From: Salpingoeca rosetta
Taxonomy: Eukaryota > Opisthokonta > Choanoflagellata > Craspedida > Salpingoecidae
Direction: 5' to 3'
Length of the DNA stretch: 10,154 nt
NCBI RefSeq assembly: GCF_000188695.1
Contig: NW_004754927.1
Location: 1,961,236 to 1,971,389, forward strand
Shown here: positions 1-8,700 of the stretch, piece by piece
How the letters are laid out: every line of letters starts with the position of its first letter
Numbering within the stretch: position 1 is the stretch's first letter
The notes under the pieces: generated by a model
What the model saw: only the letters and a program-made list of their open reading frames with translations
Databases searched by the model: none
What the model was told of the DNA's origin: nothing
Translations under genes and position numbers: made by a program

Positions 1-20
1 CCGTCATCACGCGTGTGCAG

Positions 21-102
21 TCTGCACATGTGTACGACGTGCAATTCACCGACGACAGCGAAGAAATGACACACGTCCCGCGTGTGTGCATTCGATCACC
101 AG
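21..102 (+). other. Probable first in-window exon of the USP22-like gene
   Basis: This exon is inferred from frame and weak similarity. It follows an AG at 19-20 and precedes a GT at 103-104, leaving a phase-1 end that joins exon 332-386 in frame. Its product contains VYDVQFTDD and then VCIRSP. These resemble the D-x-x-[FL]-[ST]-D and C-x-x-SP segments that precede the CLxC motif in USP22 and yeast Ubp8. The frame is also open from position 3, so the exon might instead begin left of the window. Between the C-x-x-SP segment and the CLAC cysteines there is a short insertion relative to human USP22. An alternative reading is that 1-331 is all intron, with the preceding exon outside the window. 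Confidence 0.5.
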
Positions 103-956
103 GTCCGCTGTTGGAATGGGGGTTTGTTGATTCCTCGCGTTGTCGTGCTCATGTGTGTGTGTGTGTGTGTGTGCGTGCATGTGTTGCACGGTGGGCGCGT
201 GTGTGCGTGGTACTACGTGTGTGTATGTGTGTGTGTGTGCATACATGTGTGTGCATGTGTGTGCGCTTGCCACATTCTCTTGTGCTTTCAATCTAACCGA
301 CATGAATCCCTTCTTGTCGTGCATTTTACAGGCGATCACACCGCCCCCAACACGTGTCTTGCGTGCCTCCTCTCTGACTTCTTCTCGTGAGTGCTCCAAT
401 GTGCGGCTGTTCCGTTGCTCATGCGTGCAGTCAGTCGTATCATGTTGTGTTCACACATGTTGGCTAACACGCTTTAGTATGCGCACACATTCACAAGCAA
501 CTGCAAGCGCGCGCGCTGCCTCTCTGCCTCTCCCACTCTAACACACACACTCACGCACACACACGCACGCACACACACACACACGCACATACACACACAC
601 ACACACACGCACGCACATACACACACATACACACGCGGTGACCTCTTGCTGCTGCAGGGAAATGTACACTGGAAACCGTCAGCAGCTTGCGCCGACGAAC
701 ATGCTCTATGCTGTGTGGAAGGTGCGTTCTGTTGCGCCTTCGTGTATGTGTGCGTTTGTGTGCGTGTATGCTTTTTTGTATGTGTATTGTGCGTTTGGTT
801 GTAGCAGTGTTGACGCGTGGTTAACTCCTATCCTTCCTTGCTTGCATGGTTCTCCACACACACACACACACTCACACTTCACACGTACACACTCACTCAC
901 ACTTACGCAAACTCACACGCACACTCACGCACACCCACACGCACACTCACGCACGT

Positions 957-1044
<88 letters not shown>

Positions 1045-1916
1045 CCCATCGCCACGACGACGACGGCAGCACCTGCGCCAACTGGCCGGGTATGCGCAGC
1101 ACGACTGCCACGAGTTCTTCATCGCACTCCTCGACCGTCTTCATCGACACCTCCGCCCGCCAGACGAACGTGTGTGATGCGTTTGCGTGTTGTGATGCTC
1201 TTGAGTGGTGGAATGGTTGTGCATGTGCACGTGCACGTGCATGACACAAGGACAGGCATGTTTGCCCACACGTGTTTCCGCACATGGTTGTGTGCATGTG
1301 ATCACTGTTCCTGCTCGCACACGGCTGCACCTTCTCACATGTATGTTGCGTCTTGTGCGGTGGTCAACATTAGCCATGCACCTGTTGTCGAAGCAGCCCT
1401 CTGTCGTGCGATCCGTGTTCACGGGCCTCATGCAGAGCGATGTGATCTGTAGGCGCTGCGACAATGTCTCGTCCACACACGAGCCCTTTTACGACATCTC
1501 ACTCGGCATCAGGTCATGCACGTGTTCGTTTGTTAGTTGTGTTTGGTTGGTTGGTTGTTCCTTTGTTTGCTTGTTAGCTGGTTGTGTTTGTTTGTCTTGC
1601 TTATTAGTTGGTTGGTTATTTGTTTACCTTGCCTTGTATTTTCTGCGTTATGTGGTTGTTTGTGTGCTGTGTGGTTTTGTTTGTGTGATTTTGTTTGTCC
1701 ATGCTGTTGGATGTGTGTTGCTCTGCGCATGTGCTCACGGTATGTTCCCCTGGTGCATGATAACATCAACACCGTAGACCTTCAACCCACGATTCGCCAA
1801 CCGTGAGTCAGCTGTTCAAGTGCGCATGCATGTCAGCACGGTCTCTCATTCTTTCTTGTTATTGAAGTTATTTTCGCCAAGCCCCATTTCATCTCACTCA
1901 CCTCTTCCATTTCCTC

Positions 1917-1947
<31 letters not shown>

Positions 1948-2856
1948 CACATACATCCCTCCACATCCACACATGCTGACGCCACTCCCACTCACGCCCT
2001 CCATGCTTCTGATTGTGTGTGTGTGTGTGACTAGTCGCTGGTGTCGCTGCGTGGATGCCTCGCGCGCTACACGTCGCCAGAGGATTTGGGATCCGATGCC
2101 CGCGTGTTTTGCCCCCGCTGCCAAGCGCGCCAGCTCGCACAGAAGCGCGTACGTCTTGCATGCGCTTCTTGTGTGGCGTTGTTGTGTTGTGTTGTGTTGT
2201 GTTGCGTTGCGTTGTGTTGTGCTGTGTTGTGTTGCGTTGTGTTGTTGGTTTGGGTCAGAGTGGCTTTGGCTTGTGTGTATGTGTGTTCACTGTTTAGTTG
2301 CCATGCTTCGTTGTACATTGTGCAATTGGCTCCCCCGCGGCTTGCCCGTCTCTGTCTTCTCATTTGCACGTGTCCATGCACAGCTGATGATTGCGCAACC
2401 GCCGAAGACGCTGACATTCCATCTGAAACGCTTTGAGCACATTCCTCGCCTGCAGAAGATTACAACTTTTGTCGAGTGCGTTGTGGCTTGACCGTTGCTT
2501 TACCCCCCCCCCCTCCTCCACGCAGACATTCTGTTGTGCGTGGTGCATGCGCCTGTTTATGACATTTCTTTGCATGTTCAGCCGCTCACATGCATCTCCG
2601 AATGCACCTGCGTTCGTGCAATATGTGCGTGTGTGCTTGTGTGTCCCCTATGTGCGTCAGGTTTCCTACATCGATCGACATGCGTCCGTATCTGGTGCAG
2701 AGTGGAGGCGGTGCACACACGGCCGCAATGGCCCACAGCGCCCATGCTCCCATCATGTACTCGCTGTACTGTGTGGTTGTGCACATTGGCAAGATTGAGT
2801 CTGGTCACTACATCTGCTACATTCGCCTCAATCACCCGGTGCGCCACCCGTGTCTT

Positions 2857-2928
<72 letters not shown>

Positions 2929-3198
2929 GGTCGGTCGTGTCGTGTGTTAGCCTTCGCCGAAGCAACGTATACAGGTCACTTCTAGTAAATGTCTGAAGGG
3001 GGGCACCCCTTGTATCGACACGCATTGCATTACATGACGGAGGCCTTCGGTATCGCGGCTGGAGAGACATTGATGAAACCTCGCGTATTGGTGGCGCAGG
3101 GTTAGCGTAAGCGGATTCATTTCTAATGGGGCCCCGACAGCAAGGGGTCACTCATTACGTACTTGCGTCATTTCTGTTGCACGTTCGCTGACTGCAAC

Positions 3199-3261
<63 letters not shown>

Positions 3262-3377
3262 AACCACAGCACGAGCAGTGGGTTTGCTGTGACGACGACA
3301 CGCTGACGCCCGTGACGGCGGCGGAGGTGCTGAGCAAACCGGCGTACATGCTGCTCTACATGAAGGACGAGCTCTGA
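21..3377 (+). CDS. USP22: USP22/Ubp8-family ubiquitin-specific protease, 3' ten exons (5' partial)
   Basis: Catalytic subunit of the SAGA deubiquitinase module, which in known members removes ubiquitin from histone H2B in the nucleus. Exons I place: 21-102, 332-386, 658-721, 1070-1169, 1374-1512, 1778-1802, 2035-2148, 2384-2475, 2661-2838, 3270-3377. They join in one frame into 318 residues ending at TGA 3375-3377. Family motifs in order are CxAC plus EMYTG, LAGYAQHDCHEF, VFTGLMQSDVICRRC, CLARYTSPEDLGSD followed by CPRC, FHLKRFEH with KITTFVEFP, and SGHYICYIR. The last contains the catalytic His; the following WVCCDDD should hold the third catalytic residue. The paired CRRC and CPRC match the zinc-binding fingers of USP22. 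The cysteine box and N-terminal zinc finger lie upstream of the window. The protein ends in the letters KDEL. Introns are rich in CA/TG repeats. Family assignment is very secure; exon 1 and the 25-nt exon 6 are less so. Confidence 0.9.
152..261 (+). repeat. TG-rich tract in USP22-like intron 1
   Basis: A pure TG run at about 152-173 is followed by interrupted TG repeats to about 261. It lies in intron 103-331, towards the 5' side in the sense orientation of the + gene. Confidence 0.85.
541..634 (+). repeat. CA-rich tract near the acceptor of USP22-like intron 2
   Basis: Interrupted (CA)n with CG and CT interruptions fills the last third of intron 387-657 and ends about 20 nt before the CAG acceptor at 655-657. 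A short CTCTTGCTGCTG stretch separates it from the acceptor. Confidence 0.9.
742..794 (+). repeat. Interrupted TG tract at the 5' side of USP22-like intron 3
   Basis: TGTGTGCG-type imperfect repeats begin about 20 nt after the GTGCGT donor at 722. They are the complementary partner of the long CA tract at the other end of the same intron. Confidence 0.7.
855..1043 (+). repeat. Long CA microsatellite at the 3' side of USP22-like intron 3
   Basis: An interrupted CA tract leads into a pure (CA)n run of about 72 nt at 972-1043. It ends 26 nt before the exon at 1070. The acceptor region between (ACCCATCGCCACGACGACGG) lacks a good polypyrimidine tract. Reading frames through it give poly-His/Thr and are not genes. 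Confidence 0.95.
1226..1241. repeat. 16-nt perfect palindrome in USP22-like intron 4
   Basis: TGCACGTGCACGTGCA reads the same on both strands and contains two CACGTG E-box cores. It lies in intron 1170-1373. With so much alternating GT and CA around, such a palindrome can arise by chance, so no function is claimed. Confidence 0.6.
1528..1700 (+). repeat. GTTTG/TTGG-rich low-complexity stretch, USP22-like intron 5
   Basis: Intron 1513-1777 is dominated by T and G in irregular GTTT, GGTT and TTGTTT units with few A or C. It is not a simple dinucleotide repeat. The donor GTCATG at 1513 is weak. Confidence 0.6.
1778..1802 (+). other. 25-nt micro-exon of the USP22-like gene
   Basis: The upstream exon ends at 1512 with two leftover bases, while the downstream exon at 2035 must be entered in phase 0, so a direct splice would shift the frame. 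A short piece bounded by TAG (1775-1777) and GTGAGT (1803-1808) supplies exactly 25 nt. It restores the frame and adds the residues PSTHDSPT. The position falls in the loop between PFYDISL and the CLARYTSPEDLG segment, which varies greatly in length across USP22 homologues. Confidence 0.6.
1915..2029 (+). repeat. CT, CA and TG tracts in USP22-like intron 6
   Basis: (CT)n at about 1915-1933 runs into (CA)n at 1934-1951. After a spacer, (TG)n at about 2014-2029 ends only five bases before exon 7. Here the order is CA then TG, and the TG run sits where a polypyrimidine tract would be expected, next to the TAG acceptor at 2032-2034. Confidence 0.85.
2178..2248 (+). repeat. (GTTGT)n minisatellite in USP22-like intron 7
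   Basis: About 70 nt of five-base GTTGT units with GTTGC and GCTGT variants, starting some 30 nt after the GTACGT donor at 2149. It lies inside intron 2149-2383 and is the only pentanucleotide repeat I see in the window. Confidence 0.85.
2503..2513 (+). repeat. C11 homopolymer in USP22-like intron 8
   Basis: An uninterrupted run of eleven C lies in intron 2476-2660, near its 5' end. This is the shortest intron of the gene (185 nt) and it lacks a CA/TG microsatellite. The run is a likely site of sequencing or assembly length error, but no exon is affected. Confidence 0.85.
2859..2927 (+). repeat. Pure (TG)n near the donor of USP22-like intron 9
   Basis: About 69 nt of uninterrupted TG begins 20 nt after the donor at 2839. 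It is the reverse complement of the CA tract at 3204-3260 in the same intron, so the transcript could form a long UG:CA duplex closing the intron. Confidence 0.95.
2928..3195. other. Unique-sequence insert in USP22-like intron 9, nature unknown
   Basis: Unlike the other introns, the middle of intron 9 is about 270 nt of non-repetitive, balanced-composition DNA. It contains short hairpins: AAGGGG with CCCCTT around 2995-3011, and CTTCGCCGAAG near 2952. It also has a tRNA D-arm-like string, TGGCGCAGGGTTAGCG, near 3093. No T-arm, acceptor pairing or complete small RNA could be built from it. On the - strand a 98-codon frame crosses it, but that frame ends in repeat-derived His/Thr and is not supported as a gene. 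I do not recognise it. Confidence 0.4.
3204..3260 (+). repeat. Pure (CA)n directly before the last USP22-like acceptor
   Basis: About 57 nt of CA ends nine bases before the exon at 3270, separated only by CAACCACAG. The acceptor therefore has no polypyrimidine tract. It pairs in principle with the TG tract at 2859-2927. Confidence 0.95.
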
Positions 3378-3687
3378 AATCGCGGGTGCAGCTCTTTCCT
3401 CTCACTTGTGGGCCAGCGCGTACGCGTTGGCGCTCATGTAACCAACACTCGGCTTCATTCATTAACGAATCACCTCCAACGCACACACATGTGCGTACAT
3501 GTGTGTCTGTGATTGCCAGCATTGCTCGCACGCGTGATTGCACGTGTGCAGGTGCTGTGATCCTACTTTGTCGTTGTATCTATGAAACTTGTATTGCGTA
3601 CGTGTGTGTGTACGTGTGTGTTCTTAATCTGCCCCTGGTGATTTTCATCATCACTGACTCCTAACTGTTGTTGCTCGCACGATAGAG

Positions 3688-3693
3688 AATAAA
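3688..3693 (+). terminator. Candidate polyadenylation signal AATAAA
   Basis: A canonical AATAAA hexamer lies 311 nt downstream of the USP22-like stop codon, in an AT-richer pocket just before the GC/TG tract. It is the only match I found in the expected place for the + gene, but cleavage there is inferred. Confidence 0.45.
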
Positions 3694-3713
3694 TTATCAA
3701 AACACTGCCAGCT

Positions 3714-3807
3714 GCGCGCGCGCGTGTGTGAGTGCGTGAGCGTGTGTGCGTGCGTGAGCGTGTGTGAGTGTGTGTGTGTGCGTGTGTGTGTGCGTGCGTG
3801 TGCGTGA

Positions 3808-3842
<35 letters not shown>

Positions 3843-3850
3843 TGTATGTG
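3714..3850. repeat. GC then TG/GAGTG alternating tract between the two 3' ends
   Basis: A (GC)n run at about 3714-3724 continues into GTGTGAGTGCGTGAGCG-type repeats and ends with pure (TG)n at about 3815-3840. It is almost entirely alternating purine-pyrimidine, so it could adopt Z-DNA under negative supercoiling. It sits immediately after the candidate poly(A) signal of the + gene. Confidence 0.85.
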
Positions 3851-4348
3851 CATCATTCTCGTCATCACATAGTTTCTTTGTTGTTGTTCTATTAACGGTT
3901 GAGGGTTGGTGTGTGGTTGTGGTCGAGCCGGCAGCAACCGTGCGACAACTGCTTGGGAGTGAGAGGCAGGCACCGCGATTGAGCGGGTCAATTGGAGAGA
4001 ATGTGCGGAGGAGAGACGGTAACGCAACAAATGTGGCAACAGGATAACGAGGAGCCACCAACGAGAGGCAAGAACGGGAAGCAAGAGGTGGAGCAAATAG
4101 CGGACCAGACAACGGGTGACGCAAAGGTCACGAGCAAGGGCGCGTGTAAACGAACGGAGGAGGACAAAGATGGGTGTTTAGGGTATGGAATGGGAAAAAA
4201 AAAGTCAGGAGGAGACAAACGGAAAAAGGGGACGGGGGGATGTTGGGGCGGCACGCACCTACGTGTCGCACGTCTTGCGCATCAGCATGCAAGCAGAAGA
4301 GCTGCACGATCACAGCATGCGAGTGCGCATGAGGACGAAGTGCTTGGA

Positions 4349-5112
4349 TTAAATGTTGGACACTTTTGCGTTGTACGGCTCGTTGTCAAACTGGCCCAGG
4401 TGCACGGGCTCTTCGGAGAATGGCGCCTGCGAGATGGATGTCTTGCGCTCTGCGTTCTGTTTGTGCAGAACACGGCGCGCAAAGCCATCCGCAACAATGG
4501 TGACGATGACAAAAGTCGTGGCAAAGCCGACGAACCAGACGCGTCGGTTGTCGCCTGTGACCTCATGCAGGACTTCGATGCCAACGAGGACGTTGATGAC
4601 GCCAAGAGCAACAGCGACACGGCCAGAGAGCCAGTGCACGGTCTCCCACACGGTCCTGGTGGTGCCGCCGTTGGGCTTTGGGCGAACAGCGGCGTTGACG
4701 AGCTGCCAGTACGCGAGGATCATGACCACGATGCCGAGCGTGCGGTGGTGGTAGGTGGAGCCGCGCCCGGAGTCTGAGAACTTGCTGAGGGCGAAGAAGA
4801 AGCCGACGGTGGCAAGCAGCATGCCAACTGCCTGGCACATGACGTGGGCGTGGAACCACACGTGCCGCTTCTCCTCGGGGCAGATCTTTGTGATGCGGGC
4901 GAAGATGGGACCAGCGGGCAGGAAGACAGCCCAGCCCAAGCCCATGAGCACGCCATGCACGTAGCGGTCGTTGGTGAGGGAGTCTGCGCCACCGCTGGAC
5001 TGGGAGCCGCTGGCAAGGTTCACCTGTGAAGAGGAGGAAATGGAGGTGACGAGAGAGAGAGTTGGGGTTGGGAGCGGGGCAGTGTTGGCGCGTGAATGAG
5101 TTGAGACGAGGA

Positions 5113-5150
<38 letters not shown>

Positions 5151-5682
5151 TAGACACACACACACAGACAGATAGACACACACACACACACACAGACACA
5201 GACACAGACAGATAGACACACACACACACACGCAAGACAGACAAGACATGCATGAGTTGCACGACAGTCACGAGGAGCAACGAACCGCAAAGAACCCGCG
5301 GTCTGCGCCGTGGTATGCGAGCGTGTCGTCCTCTCCGCGCGCCCAGATGAAGTTGACATCGCTGCTCAGATCTACGACAGAGTAGGAGTTGTTGATTGGC
5401 CGCGAAAAGGCGAGGATGGCAGTGGTGCCGTCACGCGTGAACGACGCGTTGTAGATGCGATCAGGGGCAGGCACGATGCCCTGGGTCGGTGGTGGTGATG
5501 ACGGTGGTGGTGGAAATGGCGATTTGGGCCGAGGGTTAAGGGGACGTGAGATGGAGAAGGAATGGTGTGAGGATTGTCAGTATTCGCAAGAGAGGAGGGG
5601 GAGGGGAGGGGCAAGCGGGTAAACAACAGTGAGTGCAATGGAGAGGTAGACATGCAGGCAAGTACAGAAGCACACACAAACA

Positions 5683-5728
<46 letters not shown>

Positions 5729-5754
5729 AGCACACACACACACACACACAAACA

Positions 5755-5795
<41 letters not shown>

Positions 5796-8700
5796 GCGTA
5801 CAGCTCTGTTCCGCTCGCGGAGGGTATATGCGTTTGGGATCATGGTGTCGGATGCAATGACGGCGTCTGCGCCGAGCATAAACTCGGGGACCTCAGGAAT
5901 GGCGAGGCCAACCCAGCCCGCGCTGTTGCGGAACTCGCCGACAAACGACACGTCCTCCGCAACCACCTTCCAGTGCAGCTAGTGTTGGCGCGCGTGGGCA
6001 CAAGGAAGGCGAGAGGGGGGAGGGGGTGTAAATGTGACGAAAAACATCGTGCGCATGTACGAGTACAAGCGAGCAGAGCAAGATGAAGGCAGATATACAG
6101 ACACAGACAGACAGACAGACAGACAGACAACACACTCACACAGACACATAGACGCACAGACACAGACACAGACACACACACACACACGAGCGCGCACCGT
6201 GAAATCGGTTGAAAGTTGTGCCATGCATGTTGCATCATCACGTGGTGAGGGATCACAGTTGTCGCCGGTGGATGTGTCTGGATCCGTGTCTTCGGCCGAT
6301 CGCAGATCAACGAGGCCAAAGAGCGCATTGAAGGCTTCGCACCACCCCGCAATGACGTTGACGTCGTCCCACGTCACGCCATCGAGGGTGATGACGCGCG
6401 TGACGCCGCCATTGGGCGCGCCCTGCACGCGCTGGGAGTTGAGGCGGAAACCACGACGGAGATCAGACTGCGACTTTCCTGTCGATCCCCACCAGTACAC
6501 GGCGGGGGCGAGGCCATCGTACCGAAACTCTTCCACCTGAGGCGCACACAGCAAAAGGCATACACACGCGTAGAGGGGGGGGGAGATGTGTTGAGTTGAT
6601 ACAAAGACGCAACACGATTTTCGATGTTGTTGATGCTGTTGTTGTGCATGAGACTGGTGGTAAAAGCGAGCACACGAAGGCAAGTCGTGTGAGTGTGTGT
6701 GTGCGTGTGCGTGCGTGTGTGTATGTGAGTGTGTATGTGTGTGAGTGTGTGAGTGTGTGTGTGTGTGAGTGTGTGAGTGTGTCGCACCATGAAGGAGCAG
6801 TCGTCGATGACGGTGACGCGGCCACGCCATCTGTGCTGCAGCTCAGAGAACTCAGCCGTCCTGCCAACAAAGTCGTGCGTGCGCGGGCATGCTGATGTTG
6901 CCATTTCGTCGTCATCATCGCCATTGTCATCATCACCGCCAACCATGGGCCGCTCATCTGTTCCCTCAACAGAGATGCGCCAGCCGAGTTTCTGGTGGAT
7001 CCAGCACTGGTAGTACACGGTGTCTGGTGTGTTGTCGTCGGGGGTCCACTTAAGGACGTATGGAGAGTCCCCTGTGCCCCACGCATCCGCACTGCATCAC
7101 GTGTTATTGCAAGGGGGAATGGGGTGATTGTAGACGGAGAGAGGTGAGGCAAAAGGCGGGGGGGGGGGGAAGAGAGAATAGGCGACGGAGGAAGATACAA
7201 GAGGGGGTTGGTTGGTTGGTGAGTGGCGATAAAACAATACAGCAGACAAGAAGAAGAGGAGCGGAAGTAAGGGGAAACGACATGGGGTCTCAGCAGTGTA
7301 TTCACAGGCAGGCAGATAGACAGACACTACACACATACTACACACGCGCACGCACACACACACACACACACACACCTGCCGGCGTAGACAGTCTCCATGT
7401 CTGCGTTTGCACGGCCGCCAATGATGTCGTTGGTGATGTACAAGGGATGCTGGCTCGTGGCTTTGATGGTGAATGTGTACTCAACACCACGGAACACACG
7501 CAGCAGTGGGCTCTGTGCAGGAGGGACGGGGGAGAGGAAAGCGATAGCATATCAGCGTGAGCAAGCGTACGTGTGTGTGTGTGTTTGGGTTGAAGGGGGG
7601 GGGGTGTTCTGACGCCATCTTCAGGGTGTTGGGCAGCAGGGCACTAGGCGACGAACAGCTGTAGGCACACACAGACACAGAAAGACACAAAGACAGACAC
7701 AGACACAGAAAGACACAAAGACAGACACAGACACAGACAGACACAGACACAGACACAGACACACACACACACACACAGACACACACACAGGGCATGAATA
7801 GATGATCACCTCCATGCCGTTGATCCAGTAGGAGATGCCCCATGCGGGTGGGTTCGGATAGTTGAGGTTGGTGCCTGTGGTGACAACAAACTCAGTCTCG
7901 TCGCCAATTGTGGTCACACCGCACGACCCGCCGCCGGAGGAGCTGCCGGATCCCATGTCCGCTTGAAGGAGCGCTGGTGTCATCGCAACGGAACGTGTGC
8001 AGCATGGGCAACGTCAGTAACATGAGGAAGGGACAGTGGTGGGAGAGGTGGTAATCTGGTGACGGAGTATTCAGCAAGAAGCAAAGGCCAATGCTCAAGA
8101 CCTTCAAATGTTGCTGGATAAGCTCAGCCCAACACACGCAGACACACATACATGCACGCCTAGCTCAACACAGCAGCACACAGCAAGACATATGCACGCA
8201 GGCACGCAACGGGACGTGCACCCACCGCATGTCTGCTGGGACTGCGAGAGGTTGATGGTGAAGCCGTCTGGCGCGTGCTGCGTGGCGCCGTGATAGAGAA
8301 CAATGGGGAGCTCCGCTGTTGACGCCTCGCCGAGTGGCCCATATGCGAACACATACGCGCGCTCAGACATGCTGAACACGTGGTCGTAGTCCGTATCCCC
8401 TGATGACGCGAGAGGTGGTGCGTGTGTGATGTTTGAGTTGGCGGTGCGCATGTACACGTGAGCGATGAAGAATGAGATCAGGTGCAAGGCGAATGCTTGG
8501 AGCACAACACACAGCGCTGTTTCCCACAGCCCACACTGCATTCAACCACCACCACCACTACAACCACAAACCACAACCACAACCACAACCATCACCACCA
8601 CCACGTAAACAGCAATCATGGCACCACCACTTTCAGGATCGTGACTGTGCACCTGTGTCGATCTGGCGAGACCAGGCGACGAATGAGACGCCGTTCTCGC

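Larger units (their letters stand above)
3378..4348. other. Convergent intergenic/3' UTR region
   Basis: About 970 nt between the stop of the + gene and the stop of the - gene. The first 300 nt are likely the 3' UTR of the USP22-like gene. A GC/TG alternating tract follows at 3714-3850. From about 4040 to 4250 the + strand is purine-rich, with an A9 run near 4194, so the 3' end of the - transcript would be pyrimidine-rich. No credible AATAAA was found for the - gene. Reading frames here, including a 261-codon one on the + strand running over the b561 exon, show no protein-like composition. Confidence 0.7.

Noticed and set aside
46..399. Minus-strand frame rich in His and Thr over the start of the window
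   Set aside because: It is the shadow of TG repeats and of two + strand exons, with no domain-like sequence.
638..1177. Long reading frame rich in His and Thr
   Set aside because: It joins two real exons through an unspliced CA microsatellite. Only the ends match the protease, and the middle is repeat translation.
2945..3040. U6 snRNA-like sequence (CTTCGCCGAAGC, GTATAC, GACACGCA)
   Set aside because: The essential ACAGAGA and AGC elements are missing, and U6 is too conserved for such a loose match.
3080..3160. tRNA gene in intron 9
   Set aside because: Only a D-arm-like string is present. There is no anticodon stem, no TTCGA T-loop and no acceptor pairing.
3065..3195. Box C/D snoRNA in intron 9
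   Set aside because: The C-box candidate has T instead of a purine at its first base, no terminal stem was found and spacing is long.
3563..4096. Minus-strand frames of 150-177 codons in the intergenic region
   Set aside because: They are mostly His-Thr-Arg from the TG/GAGTG tract, with no recognisable motif and no matching splice structure.
3992..4777. A 261-codon frame on the + strand
   Set aside because: It is antisense to the b561 exon and its 3' UTR. Its length follows from the GC-rich conserved exon on the other strand.
5268..5285. Stop codon of a shorter DOMON protein at the end of exon 5480-5286
   Set aside because: The frame does reach a stop just past the exon, but a GT donor at 5285 in phase 0 joins the b561 exon and restores the expected RG-x-x-x-VNL ending of DOMON.
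7665..7790. Regular spaced repeat resembling a CRISPR array
   Set aside because: Units are 4 to 14 nt tandem CA/CAGA microsatellite with no unique spacers, in a eukaryotic intron.
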